Origin: Crossaster papposus
Taxonomy: Eukaryota > Echinodermata > Asteroidea > Velatida > Solasteridae
Assembly: GCA_037893245.1 (NCBI GenBank)
Contig: JBAIAA010000253.1
Span: 496,001 to 560,000, forward strand
Length of the DNA: 64,000 nucleotides
Reading direction: 5' to 3'
Part shown: positions 52,651 to 63,880 of the stretch, piece after piece
Numbering within the stretch: position 1 is the first letter of the stretch
Layout of the letters: the number at the start of each line of letters is the position of its first letter
Program-made: the position numbers and the translations under genes
Notes under the pieces: model-generated
What the model was told of the DNA's origin: nothing
Databases searched by the model: none
Seen by the model: only the letters and a program-made list of their open reading frames with translations

Positions 52651-52999
52651 TGAAAAACCCTTATAGTTATATAATAGTTATTAGCTCACAAACACATGTA
52701 TAATGGCACATTGGATGGAACAACCAACCTGATATGAATTACTGAATTTGAATGACCCAATGTTTGGGTGTTTTTTGAATGAATTTAAAATACATTGTTG
52801 AAAAGTGTAGCCGCATGCTTTTATATTTAAAACGGACCGTTTCATTATATGAACTTGCATTAAAATTCATGCAAAAAATGGGAGATTCGTATTTATGAAT
52901 TTGGCTGCCAAAACGCGTTACTTGGTAGGCTTACTTGGTTGGTTTCCTCCTAAAAACATTCTCTTTGGATCTTGGCATTCGCCAAGAAAACAGATTTTA
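52651..52999. other. Intergenic, nothing recognised
   Basis: AT-rich spacer between the two GC-rich direct repeats. Confidence 0.4.
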
Positions 53000-53180
53000 A
53001 AAACCTTTACTGCTTTAGTGAATACATTGCAGAATAGTAATAATCCTGTCATGTCTTTTATTGAAACAGGCACCGGGCGTCATGGTCATTCCCAAATGTA
53101 TCTACAGGGTTTTAGGGCGGGCCGGGCCGGGCCCACCCACCAAACGGTCCCCCTTGCCGCCTCAAGCATGCAACGGCCTG
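53000..53180. repeat. GC-rich direct repeat, copy 2
   Basis: AAAACCTTTACTGC, TTTATTGAAACAGGCACC and CGTCATGGTCATTCCCAAA, then GGGCCGGGCCGGGCCC. Confidence 0.75.
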
Positions 53181-53211
53181 TCGAATTGACACGGGCGCGC
53201 TATGCGTGGGC

Positions 53212-53400
53212 GAAGTGGTAAATGGGCGAAGTGGTAAATGGACGAAGTGGCACGTGGACGAAGTGGCGCGTGGCCGTAGGCGAAGTGGCGTGTAGACGAA
53301 GTGGCGCGTGGGTGAAGTGGCAAATGGGCGAAGTGGAAAATGGACGAAGTGGTAAATGGGCGAAGTGGTTGTGGGCGAAGTGGAAAATGGGCGAAGTGAC
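53212..53400 (-). repeat. 16-bp minisatellite array, inverted partner of 50291-50455
   Basis: Units GGGCGAAGTGGTAAAT and variants (GGACGAAGTGGCGCGT), the complement of the left array. It ends GGGCGAAGTGAC, mirroring GTCACTTCGCCC at 50291. Confidence 0.9.
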
Positions 53401-53476
53401 TGTAAATCGTATCGATAAAAGCGGGGAGGCTAGGAAACAAGCGCGCGGGCGGCATCGTGCATAATGTCTTGTAATA

Positions 53477-53869
53477 CAGTCAAACCTTGATATAGCGGCC
53501 ATCGACGGTGCCGGTTTTCGTGGCCACTATACGCAAGTGGCCACTATAGCAAGACGTACACATGTACACACACCCATACATGTACATGTATGAAGTCCAG
53601 GAACCAAACAACAGACGAGATTTCAAAGTCAACAGAGGGCGCACTTCATGTCTGCGGCCGGAGTACACAGGTTTCACGGCAATGTAATTGTACACATTTT
53701 ATTTGCTGTGGGCTATTATGGGTTGGCCACTGGCCGCGTTACGCAGTGGCCGCATTAGCAGAAATGGTTATGGTATGTTTATGCAAGAATCAAACTGGGA
53801 CCAAGCAAAGGTGGCCAGTTAAGCCAGGTGGCCGCTGTATCAAGGTGGCCGCAATGGCAGGTTTGACTG
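53477..53869. mobile_element. Tc1/mariner-type MITE with TA target duplication
   Basis: Left end CAGTCAAACCTTGATATAGC, right end GCAGGTTTGACTG; TA at 53475-53476 and 53870-53871. The interior has repeated GTGGCCACTATA and GTGGCCGC phrases. 393 bp. Confidence 0.8.
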
Positions 53870-54813
53870 TACTACACAGATGCTATAAACCTGAACTTCG
53901 CAAACTTTCCTAGCAGTAGCGCCTAGTAGGATGCTGTTGGTATTTTGAGACTTTTTTGTAATCATTTAAAATTACTATGATGGCGCGCGGTGAACTTCTT
54001 ATTCCTCCATGCTAGTAAGACCAAGTTTGATTCGAACACACCCACGTCCGCCTGTGACGTGAGCTAAGTTACCTTATCACAGAAAGGGCGGTCTTAATTT
54101 ATTTAGGCATACTTGCGCTAGTTTTGGCGCCTTGCAAAATAAAAGCAATTTTTACATTTAATCAATTTCTTTTAAACAAGAACGAAAACAGTTTCATAGC
54201 TTGGCACTTGTATTTTACTTTTTAGTACGACAAGCGCGGACGGTGAGCGTGGTCATCACCCCCGGCCCTGTCTTGAGTCCTTTTCGCCGATACGGACGTA
54301 CGTACGCAACCGTATTTGGCACTTGGCCTTGGCACTTGTGGAACCCCCTCCATGCAGTACATTTTGGCTTATATCGCCGCAATGCATTTTCTAAAAGTAC
54401 AATAAAACAATAATTAACCAATATAATAATATAAAAAGCCAGATTCGCCCCTGGACAATCGTAGACAATGCTATGATTTCAGTCAATAAGAATAAGGGAA
54501 TTATTTTGTTAACGAAATTTTGATTAAATCCTATCCAACTCTCATCTGGGCACAAAAGGAGCTACTACGACTTTTAACCTGGACCCCCCCCCCCCCCCCC
54601 TTTCATCAATGAACATACATTCTGCCTGCATTTTCATACCCGATCGATTGATTATTCACGAGCAGTAGATTCTGCGCGTTTACCTACCTGCCGTAAGTGG
54701 CGCCCTTCCCCATGGCCCAATTTTCAACTTACTGACGACGTTCCGTGTTTCACAGATAACGTAAAAATAGATACCCAGTGTCCCTGATCCTATGCATGAA
54801 TGATTAAGACAAG
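53870..54813. other. TTC17 upstream region
   Basis: Contains poly-C (54585-54600) and a CpG-containing stretch at 54230-54320 that could include the promoter. No TATA box stands out. Confidence 0.35.
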
Positions 54814-54984
54814 ATGGAGTCTCGCGTAGGGCTCCGATGTGGCAATGATCAGCGGGACGCACAAACAGTGAAAATGTTGAGAAAGATTCTCCTTCTTGGG
54901 ACGTGTTTGCTGTCTTTTAGTTTCACCGGATGCGAAGCCACTACCCACTGGCTAGTCACAGAAGAAGGCCTGATAACTCAACAG
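54814..54984 (+). CDS. TTC17: TTC17 exon 1 with signal-like leader
   Basis: Two in-frame starts exist: 54814 (good context AAGATGG) and 54874 (AAAATGT). Starting at 54874 places a classic hydrophobic leader LLLGTCLLSFSF immediately after M-L-R-K, with a likely cleavage after Ala near residue 22. The longer form adds 20 polar residues before it. The exon ends CAACAG before GTGAGG, phase 0. Confidence 0.85.
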
Positions 54985-57900
54985 GTGAGGACAAAATCGG
55001 GGATAATTGTCGATTACCGGCACACATTTAACTTAACTTAGTTCAGTTACTTACGTCACTTTCGCCAACATGTCATGCCTGTGGAAACAACACCCCCTGC
55101 CTTGTGCGCATGCACAATATAGTTATATTATTAAATTATTAAATTAAAACTCGGGATGGGAGAAATACAATGGTGCAAACCCCATTGTCATAGGTGCTTC
55201 CGTTAAGAAGTTACAATACGTCAGGTCACACTATTTACATGTAAACTAGTTATGTGTCTTTAAAAATAAACTGTAGTGTTAATTGTGAAGCTTGTAATAA
55301 GTAACAGGAAACTGAAATAATTTTTGAAATCGGACCTTTGGTTCTCTTTCTACGCCCCCAAAACTATGTCATTTTTGTCCCCTATTTTTATTTTTATATG
55401 GCCAAAAAACACATTTTTCGATTTTCAAAAAAAAAATTGATTTATTTAAATCCACATATAATGGTCTTTTCTTGGCAGTCTTAGTGCTAAACTAGTTCTA
55501 TTTAAAAAAAGGAATAGCGCAAAAATTACCTTTCGTTTTTTAAAGTTATTTAATAGTCCACAAAAATGGCATTTTGACTGAAATTGAGCAACTTTTAACC
55601 CCCAAATAAAAAATAAAAAAACTGAGTCCACCTAATTAAATATGCATAAAGGCTCTCCTTGACAAACACAATCACTTACAGTAATGAAACTTGGTACAAA
55701 TAATATGTGTATAGACCTTTATTTTAAAATAAGAAAAATAGGATTCCATATATTATTATGTAAATTTGCCCGATGGAAGGATTTAGTGATAAAACCCTGA
55801 CAACCTAATTTAGATCAACAGCTTTGAAGTTCAGAAAAGCCTATTATTTCTACACACAATTGTTTCTCGAAATCGACACACAAAAAAAAACACTTCTAAG
55901 TGACGGATTATGTTCCAATTTGGGGAGATATTGTAGATTAATCATTCGTGATTCAGAAAAACCCCAAACCTCAAAATGGTAAAATCCACTACGAAATGAC
56001 CCCGAAAAGAATACATTGTAATAAAACACATTGTGCGACTTTGTCCGGATTTCGTTGGAACAGGTCACTATGTACTTTTATTAAGGGTTTGGGGCCCTAA
56101 AATGTATATTCTCCCAATGCATAGACTGCAATTATTTGGCCTCAAGTGCAATAAAAACTCCCAAAAACAAAATCATCACAATAACAAAAATGTTCTGGTT
56201 CTGGTTCTGGTTTGGTTCGTCGGTAGAACACCTTTCGGCAACATCACCAACATGTTACTTCAGAAGTTCTTTGATTTCATTCTTCTCTGCCAAATTTATG
56301 TAGTTCTCACCGTTAAACTGTTCGTCTTTCTTAGCACCCTGGTCAAGATAATGTAAAGATGAAAAGAAATTTGTTTAAGGCCACATATGAAGGCCGAGAT
56401 CGAGGCCAACGAAGACAAAGGCTTGGACTTGGAGTGTTTTTGTTTTCTGACTTTTGTTTACCCCCACAGCTCAACTCGAACTTCAACATGAGGGAGCCCT
56501 ACAACTTGATCTCCTTCCTCAAGCAGGGCAAGCGCGGCGAGAGCGTGCGGGAGCTGGAGCTGGCGCTGGAGCGGCAGAAGGTCGAGATCGAGGTCAACGA
56601 GGACAAAGACTTGGACTTGGAGCAGCGCTTCATGAAGACAGACAGGGACTGCGTGGTGGCGCTGGAGCCCCTGGCCCAGCAGAACCTCTACCCGACGATC
56701 GTCGTACCCCTGTTCCTCACAAGTATCAAGTAAATGTTAGGACCACACGATCAGTGGATTTGCACGATCGAGTCCAAAAATTTGGGACTCTCAACTCAAA
56801 ACTACTGTATTTCTCTAATATGCTGCGATGATACTCCTGCTCCGAAAAAGTATATGTGACCTCACTGACCTGTTGCCACAAAATGAGAGTAAAGTCAGAT
56901 TTTTTAAAGAATTTAGATATATCTAGATTCTGCAGAACAAGAGCTTTAAAATGGTATACAACATTTGAGGGGTATTTATTATTATACTTTTAACCCTAAC
57001 CCTGCTAAATCTAGCACAGTGCATCTGTGGTGACTGCTTGACCTTGCTGTACTCTGCACACAAGTCAATGTGACAAAGTATGCAATCTGTTGCGTCTGGC
57101 AGGGTTTCTAGCCAAAATACCCTGGAGGGTTAGGGTTACGGAATCGCCAATCCTCCGAAACACACCACTGTGCTTGAACCAATAGTTGGTGGGTTTTGGC
57201 AGATTCAGGTCACTTTTTAATAGAAATACTAAAAGGGTTAAGGGTTATTGTTACCTGTATGTATAATGAAGTGTGGAGTCCAAGGTTCGATTTCCCACCT
57301 TGCCAATTTCTTTGTTCACTTTGAAATGATGAATTGTGATTTTGTATTATATTATTTAGGGCTAAAGATTTCCTAGATACTAGCGGTTCCTTGGAGGTCA
57401 GCAGAAACGCCCAGCCCAACTGCACCAAACTGCTGTATCTGCCTTTCAGCATGCATGCCTACGACCATCTGCAGGTAGGTAGAAAAAAGGCTTCACTAAT
57501 GTTGCAAAATCACACACGCTTTAACTAGTGCTGGGATTTAAAACCAAATTGTTTAATATTCGGTTTCAATTCCACTATTCGGTTTTGATTTAGAAAACCA
57601 AATATTTGAAACCAACCCAAACAAGTTTAGTCTTCCATTTTTGTGTGACACAGGCTGAAGAAGACAATTGTAACATCTTCCAATTTGCTCCATGGTCCCC
57701 GATTGTACTAGTGGTTTTATTATTAGCCTAACCCATTTGACTTATTTGTGAGTTCCCATTCATTTTTGTTCTCCCACATCACAGCTCTGGGGTGTTTTTG
57801 TAAAGACCCAGTGGTCACTGAATCCTCCCCACTATAACCAGTCATTGAGAGGGCATTTCTTGTGGCACCTCACTCATTAATTTTTGCTGACTATGATTGT

Positions 57901-60900
57901 GAGCTGGATGAGAACTTCCGGTGAAATCAAATAATCGGTATTCGGTTTGAAAAAAAATAGGATAACCGGAATTCGAAATCTCCGATTTCTCCCACCTCTA
58001 GCTTTAACCCTAACCCTCCTCAATCCTCCAAAATCCTCATTGCAGTTTTTGTAGGATTTTTGAGGATTGAGGATGAATGGCAAAAAATGACAGTTGGATT
58101 TAAGAGGATGCAATGGTCAAGGGTTAGGCCCTACCCAGCATTCTTTATGTTCAGCCATGCATAATGCAACCAATCATTATGCTCAATACCACCCGCACTG
58201 CTTCTAAATGTCATCGGCACTGACTCAACCCATAGTGTTGATTGAATGGGGATTTTGGAGGATTGAGGCAGTGGTCAGCCCTCCACTGAACAAATGCAAG
58301 AAATAACCAATGATTTTGGAGGATTGAGGATGAATCAAATTTGTACATACAAGTAATATGAGGAATTTGGAGGATTGAGGATGGTTCCTACCAAAAAGGG
58401 CCTAGGGGGTTAGGGTTAAATTGTTAATCGATTATAAATTCATTGCTTTTTAGCTCTGCCCATCTCTGATGGCGAACGTTAAGTATTTTGCCCCTGTCTG
58501 TTTGTCTGTCTTTCTCGCGGGCTGTCGGTCTGTCTGTCTGTCTGTCTACTAGCAGGATTACGAAAAAACCACTTGATGGATTTTAACCAGTTCGCGCCGG
58601 GATTATTTTAACATCATCGCGCCGAGGCGCGTGATTATTTTTTACGAAACTCCATCCAAGGCGGGTTCAGGCCGATGGTACCAGGAATCACACCCATGCA
58701 TTTCTCCAGCCTTGCTCGCTGCTGACAGACATTTCCGGCCTTGCACGTGACGTGCTTATGCGTCATCGGTTTCGAATCTAGGGGAAAACTTACTACGTCC
58801 TCCAGCACTATATACGTCCTCCGGTGCGAACTGGTTAACTAAACTTGGTGGATAGATAGTTTATCAGTCGAGGATGATTCCATTAGATTTTCAGATTGAT
58901 CTGGATCCAGATCAGAAATCAGAATAGCTCTAATGTGCATAGAGAACGAGCAATGGGAAAGTACAAAGTAAACAAATAACCTCAATCCTCCAAAATCCTC
59001 ACTTGGATAAATACTTAAAAAACCTTAATCCTGCAAAATCATCCTGCATTAGTTTTAGGTCTTATGACCTGGATCCTGCATTCTCTTCCTTTAGCAAAAT
59101 CCGAAAGGTCCTCAATCCTGCTAATTCCTCTGATGCATCAACTTCCAAGCGACCAAAATCCTGCAATTTGCAAAGAGGATTTTGGAGGATTTGGGATGGT
59201 TAGGGTTTAATCATTGCGTGTTTTTTTTATTGAATTGGTAGGGCATTCAAGAGAGAAACAGTTTAACCAATTATGTGGAAGAGAACGTCGGTGACCAGTT
59301 GAAGGGGATGGGTCCGGAAGGGCAGATTGGTCGACTGATGTACAAAGCTCTTAAACAGGTAGGGCCAAATTCATAAACGGAGATTTTCCCTTGATCACGA
59401 TTAACTAGGCTAAACTGTGTATAATGTTGATAATGTTGATGATCAAACGTACAAATCTAGGCCCGAATTCATAAAGAGTGATTAGATCAGCTGCTGTTTA
59501 CCAAACGTACATGGTTAGTGACATGCGTCTAAGTAACAAAGGAAATGTTAAACGCCCCAAGGGGCTTGTTTATCTCGTGTACAAGTTACCATTTTGCTTG
59601 TGGGACAGACGTAAGGGCATGGATCTGCTGGGTATCATTGAAATAGCGCAGGAAAAACTTTCTCAAAAACACACTCAATGAGACCCATTTTCTGGTCATG
59701 TGTAAAATTATCAGCGTGTTTTGTCGACGTGGCGACCCTCCCACTAGTGTCAACTGAGCTGATCAGCAGAGCACAGCGATATGCGTGTTTTTTGAAGATA
59801 GATATGCCCTTTTATTCAACATATTACGTAATCCGCTGTGAATAGAATGATGTACGTTTACGGCTAGACCACTAAACATCGGCTAAGCAGAAACTTGTAC
59901 ACGGCTGGATAAACAGCCGATTATTTTCTTACTGAATTGCGATGATCACAGGAGTTTATCCACACGCGCACTTCTCTGTTTTAGCCACCGTACATTAGTT
60001 GTACGTGACTAAAATAATCCGGTGATCATCACCTTTTATGTATTTGGCCCGTAAACTTTAAATCCTAACCCTCCAGCTGAGATGCAAAAAAACAAAACAA
60101 CGTTGACACCCTCCGTGTAAAAAATGGGGGCAATTGTGTAGTGTAGAGCCTGTTCCCAAGAACTTAAAACTCTCCCTCTATGAGGGCAGTTCACTGCATA
60201 GCAGTGGTACGTGCCAATTCACTCCCAGCTGTGTGCACTGAAGGATTATACACATTTAGAAAATGTTGCCAATTATAAAGCGACATTACAAACCAACGGA
60301 TTCGCTGTTTCTGGATTTTGTGAAGTTACGAACACTGTCAAATGGATTTGAATACTTCAGACGCAAAGTCCTCCAAGTCCACATGTTTTGTTCTAAATTA
60401 GCCATTTGTATTATTTTTTCTGTGTTCAGATTCACTAATTTCACTGATTTAAGATAGCTAAAGTGTGAGATTTAGCAGTGTGAAAATCTTTAAAATGTAC
60501 AATATGTCGTGTTTTTTTCAAACCCTAATGTTGCCCATATATTAGGCAGAATAGGGGATTTTTCTTGCTGTTATCGCGCGGCATTTAATACCATTTCTTT
60601 CTATTTTTTGTTGGGAAAACTAACACATTTGTTGTGGGTTTATTTTGTTATCAGCATAAGACGTCATGGGAGCTGTACACGCTAGCTACCTTCTACTGGC
60701 GTGCCATGGGCAACTCTCTGCAGGTCATAGAGTGCGGACGCAGGGCCTTGCACTTTGCACCGCAGTAAGTAACCTGGGGCCGATGTCACGAAACTCGTCT
60801 TAACTTACGACTCGTCTTAGGATTTAGGACGAGTCCCAGCTCAAAGATCAATCTTGGCTAAGACGTGTCATAGGATCGATTTTACTTAACCCATCTTATG

Positions 60901-63880
60901 AAAGACGCATCGCAACTATCAGTTTGATAGCTGTTTCATGTTTGTTTTTACCGCTTGAAGAAACAGTCGTTGAAAAGAAACGCGCAAACTATTCCGCGCA
61001 ATACAATCGCGTACAGTAGTTCTGATTGTCCTATACACATACTATAAAGTATCTTGGATTCAGGATACTTTATAGTATACTATAAAGTATCCTGGATTCA
61101 CGATACTTTATAGTATACTATAAAGTATCCTGAATTCAGGATACTTTTTAGTCTTCTTTATATACTTTATAATCCTGAATTCAGGATACTTTATAGTATA
61201 CTATGAAGTATCCTGAATCCAGGATACTTTATAGTATACTATAAAGTATCCTGGATTCAGGATACTTTTTAGTAAAGATACTCAAGGGCTTAGGGTTAAA
61301 GATAGATGAAATAAAAAAAACTTTTTTCCTTTCTTTTTTTCTCGCAGTAAAGACAAGAACATAGTCTTAGTCAACATGGCCAGCGTGCTACATCGCAGTC
61401 AGCAGTCAGCATCGGCCGTCGTCTTAGCCCTAGCTGCGTTGGAGGCAGGTCAGGAGGTACCCAAGCTGCATGTACTACTGGGCAGCATATACGCGGTAAG
61501 TTACGCCATAAGTCGGGCTGTGTTTGAGTGGGGGCACACATGGTATACACATGTGCCGTGACCAGCCTGAGCTCACCTACGAAAAAATGCCTGTGCATTC
61601 CCCTAAACTCCAACATTTGTACAAGTCTCATGCCTTTTTTGCCCTGAACCTCACAGAATTCAACACGGTCTCCCTGGGCCTCTTGTAACGAGTCAAACAA
61701 AGTCCAACAAGAATTTGCTAATGTATAGTAAGAAACCTGCAAAAACCTACAAAAACCTGCAGTTGGAGTTTGATGGGCTTGGGGTAGTTAGGGTTAATAC
61801 ACAAATAAATATTAAGTCAAATCACAAATATGTGACCCGCTCCTACGAAACTTGACATAAGTCGCACAGGCTATTTCGAGATACAGCTCGTCAAAATTGA
61901 AATGGGGTGAACAATCTGGCGGACATCGATTTTTGTTTTTCGTTATTTTTGTATTTTTTAATTTGTATACTTTAACCCTCAGTTTGGTTAAACAAAATCA
62001 ACTTTATTGATGAGAAGGTACAAAAATCATGCATTTATTGAGGCAAACTGTGTCCTAAAAGTGGTAATTTATCGCCCAAATACATCGAAATAAAATCCTC
62101 ATAAAATTGGAAGTATGTATGGTATAAAGGTGGTTTTGGTACCAAATGAAAGCTTAAGATGTGTACTAAATGGAAATAACAATATCTCACTTTAAAAAAA
62201 AAAAAAACCTGTGTCTGGTTTTGTGGGAGCAGAGGCCAATTTCATAGAGCTGCTAAGCACAACAATTTGCTTAGCACCAAAAAGTCTTGCTCATTAAAAA
62301 CAGGTTACCAGCCAAAATCCTACGGGTTTTTAATGCTAAGCCAAAAACCAGCTGATTATCAATCGAAAACAATAAAGATCACCTAAAAATTTGGTCTGTA
62401 ACGTTGTTTTTGCCAAGGACAAATTTTCATGCTAAGCAATTTTGTGTGCTTAGCAGCTCTATGAAATTGGTCCCTGGTCACATATGGATATCCTTTTTTG
62501 TTTTGTTTTTTGGGCTGTAGACTGTTGGGGAGTATGACCTGTCCGTGAATCACTTTGAGCGAGCCATTGAGCTAGGGCTGTCTGAACCCTGCTGGCCTCA
62601 ACAGCGCATCCACGCCGTGCGATGTCATCAGAAGCTAGAGCAAGCACTGGAAGCACAGCACATGTAAGCAATATCAATTTCTAATCGATACATAAACATC
62701 ATTTGCTAGTCTATTCACCATTACGTGCAAGCCGCTATTCTTGCTGTTTGCCAAGTGTGCAGATATTTCCTTTATAATTCGGTAGTAAAAATGTTTGATA
62801 TCTGCAAATAGTGTATCCTACCTTTAACCAGTTCGCGCCGGAGGACAGATATAAACGCAAAGTTTTCCCCATATTTAAAACGGATGACGCATAAACACGA
62901 GCAAGGCCAGAAATACGTGGGTGTGCTTCCCGGTACCATCGGCCTGAACCTGCCTCGGATTGAGTTTCGATAAAAATAATCCTACGCCTCGGCCTCAGTG
63001 ATGTTAAAATAACTGGTTAATAAGTTGGTAGTAAATATGTTCGATATCTGCAAATGGTGTATCCTACCTTTTAAACAAAAATATCCACATTGTTAGAACA
63101 TTGATTCCCCCCCCCTGCTTTTTGCCGTGTAGTATTTAAAAGCAGAGTTGTATTCAAGTCCCTGCAAGTCCTTTTACAAGTCCTTTTACAAGTCCAGTCA
63201 CAAGGCCAGTCATAAGGCCAATCATAAGGCCAATCATAAGGCCAATCATAAGTAACTGGTTGAACAATGACAAAGAAATGCTTTTGTCAAAGCTTATTTT
63301 AATAGCTTATGATTTGAATTGGAACTGGGGGACTTGTGATGGACTTGTGATGGACTTGTGATGGACTTGTGATGGACTTGTGATGGACTTGTGATGGACT
63401 TGTGATGGACTTGTGATGGACTTGTGATGGACTTGTGATGGACTTGTGATGGACTTGTGATGGACTTGTGATGATGGACTTGCAGGGACTTACAGGGACT
63501 TGCATGGACTTGCATGGACTTGCATGGACTTGCAGGGACTTGCAGGGACTTGCAGGGACTTGCAGGGACTTGCAGGGACTTACAGGGACTTGCAGGGACT
63601 TACAGGGACTTACAGGGACTTACAGGGACTTACAGAGACTTACAGAGACTTACAGAGACTTACAGAGACTTGTGATGGACTTGACTACATCCCTGTTTAA
63701 AAGTAGACTTTGTCCTAGTCAGGTCGCTGCAACGAACGCTGTCGGAGCTGCAGGACTACAAGACCAAACAGGACCAGTTTGAGCGGACGCAGAAGGTGAT
63801 GAAGATTGCGCAGCGCCGGCCGGAGGACCAGTCCCAGTCTAATCTGAACTACCACAGGCACCGGCTCATGAGGGGCTTCG
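54814..63880 (+). CDS. TTC17: TTC17-like tetratricopeptide protein, first eight coding exons (partial)
   Basis: Eight exons in consistent phase encode about 367 N-terminal residues of a TTC17 orthologue. In vertebrates this TPR protein interacts with CATIP and supports actin polymerisation and ciliogenesis. Evidence by order: a hydrophobic leader followed by THWLVTEEG; the acidic EVNEDKDLDLEQR segment; the NCTKLLYLPFSMHAYDHLQ block; then TPR-like helices (SWELYTLATFYWR, ALHFAP, VNMASVLHR, LLGSIYA, GEYDLSVNHFERAIEL); and the QKLEQALEAQHMSLQRTL coiled-coil start. The vertebrate protein has about 1,140 residues, so roughly two thirds lies right of the window. Exons 1-8: 54814-54984, 56470-56729, 57360-57474, 59242-59358, 60655-60764, 61348-61495, 62521-62663, 63723-63880. 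Confidence 0.92.
55040..55690. other. TTC17: TTC17 intron 1, unannotated part
   Basis: AT-rich. No repeat was recognised before the MITE-like block at 55690. Confidence 0.4.
55690..56068. mobile_element. Right part of a TGACCTGTTCCAACGAAA-type MITE
   Basis: Ends GGATTTCGTTGGAACAGGTCAC. The interior matches 34314-34757 in reverse. The left end is not clear. Confidence 0.65.
56389..56434 (+). repeat. Partial duplicate of TTC17 exon 2 in the intron
   Basis: 46 bp, identical at about 42 positions to 56577-56622 inside exon 2. Translated in the exon frame it reads KAEIEANEDKGLDLE against KVEIEVNEDKDLDLE. It lacks its own acceptor and sits 35 bp before the real exon. Confidence 0.85.
56470..56729 (+). 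CDS. TTC17: TTC17 exon 2
   Basis: 260 nt between TTTACCCCCACAG and GTAAAT. It encodes MREPYNLISFLKQGKR, a charged helix and the EDKDLDLEQRF motif; phase 0 in, phase 2 out. Confidence 0.92.
56995..57140. mobile_element. MITE D relative (TTAACCCTAACCCTGC ends)
   Basis: Begins TTTAACCCTAACCCTGCTAA, contains AGCACAGTGCATCTGTGGTG and ends CCTGGAGGGTTAGGGTTA. Same blocks as the palindrome at 30974-31119. Confidence 0.65.
57360..57474 (+). CDS. TTC17: TTC17 exon 3
   Basis: 115 nt, acceptor TATTATTTAG, donor GTAGGT. It encodes AQPNCTKLLYLPFSMHAYDH, matching the conserved CTK-LPYSIHAF block of the family. Confidence 0.93.
57480..59241. other. TTC17: TTC17 intron 3 with MITE D and MITE B copies
   Basis: From 57996 to about 58418 and again at 58975-59210, telomere-like MITE D sequence (TTAACCCTAACCCTCCTCAA to GGGGGTTAGGGTTAA). 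A TCTG-rich simple repeat lies at 58495-58550. MITE B is at 58583. Confidence 0.55.
58583..58838. mobile_element. MITE B in TTC17 intron
   Basis: From TTAACCAGTTCGCGCCGGGA to CCGGTGCGAACTGGTTAA; a short tandem duplication of CGTCCTCC sits near the right end. Confidence 0.85.
59242..59358 (+). CDS. TTC17: TTC17 exon 4
   Basis: 117 nt, phase 0 both sides. It encodes GIQERNSLTNYVEENVGDQL and GRLMYKALKQ. Acceptor TTGGTAG, donor GTAGGG. Confidence 0.9.
59360..60654. other. TTC17: TTC17 intron 4
   Basis: It contains two short AATTCATAAA-type repeat ends near 59370 and 59465 and otherwise nothing recognised. Confidence 0.4.
60655..60764 (+). CDS. TTC17: TTC17 exon 5
   Basis: 110 nt. It encodes SWELYTLATFYWRAMGNSLQ and ECGRRALHFAP, a TPR helix pair. 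Acceptor TTGTTATCAG, donor GTAAGT, phase 2 out. Confidence 0.94.
61029..61275. repeat. Tandem array of a palindromic unit, about five copies
   Basis: Each unit is itself an inverted repeat centred on CCTGAATTCAGG or CCTGGATTCAGG, with arms of TACTATAAAGTAT. Copies are joined by further TATA palindromes, so the whole region can form cruciforms in several registers. Confidence 0.85.
61348..61495 (+). CDS. TTC17: TTC17 exon 6
   Basis: 148 nt from TTTCTCGCAG to GTAAGT. It encodes KDKNIVLVNMASVLHR and LHVLLGSIYA, conserved TPR helices. Confidence 0.94.
61831..62232. mobile_element. MITE with TGTGACCCGCTCCTACGAAA end
   Basis: Left TGTGACCCGCTCCTACGAAA. The right end GGTTTTGTGGGAGCAGAG is partly overwritten by the next MITE. 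It shares ACCAAATGAAAGCTTA with 33068-33486. Confidence 0.65.
62231..62475. mobile_element. MITE of the CATAGAGCTGCTAAGCA family
   Basis: From AGGCCAATTTCATAGAGCTG to AGCTCTATGAAATTGGTCCC. It ends about 45 bp before TTC17 exon 7. Confidence 0.85.
62521..62663 (+). CDS. TTC17: TTC17 exon 7
   Basis: 143 nt after TTGGGCTGTAG, donor GTAAGC. It encodes GEYDLSVNHFERAIEL, a TPR, and CHQKLEQALEAQH. Confidence 0.94.
62824..63020. mobile_element. MITE B inserted at a TTAA of MITE A
   Basis: From TTAACCAGTTCGCGCCGGAG to AATAACTGGTTAA. MITE A right-end sequence lies on both sides (62760-62827 and 63017-63075). Confidence 0.85.
63143..63695. mobile_element. hAT-like array-armed element, copy 3
   Basis: Exact 8-bp target duplication TTTAAAAG (63135-63142 and 63696-63703). 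The ends CAGAGTTGTATTCAAGTCC and GGACTTGACTACATCCCTG are inverted repeats. The core lies in reverse (AAGTAACTGGTTGAACAATG). The right array has an 11-bp unit (ATGGACTTGTG) passing into a 10-bp unit (GGGACTTGCA and GGGACTTACA). Confidence 0.88.
63723..63880 (+). CDS. TTC17: TTC17 exon 8 (last in window)
   Basis: 158 nt. It encodes SLQRTLSELQDYKTKQDQFE, matching the coiled-coil after the first TPR cluster. Acceptor CTAGTCAG at 63722, donor GTAAGG at 63881, phase 1 out. Downstream GGCTACGGCTAT repeats at 63888-63928 are intronic. Confidence 0.9.

Noticed and set aside
56359-56469. Upstream extension of TTC17 exon 2 from an ATG at 56359
   Set aside because: The frame there is not that of the family (the duplicate segment is read out of frame), and a good acceptor CCCCCACAG precedes 56470.
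63294-63782. Open frames over the 10-11-bp arrays
   Set aside because: Translation of minisatellite units inside the transposon; they run into TTC17 exon 8 in the wrong frame.
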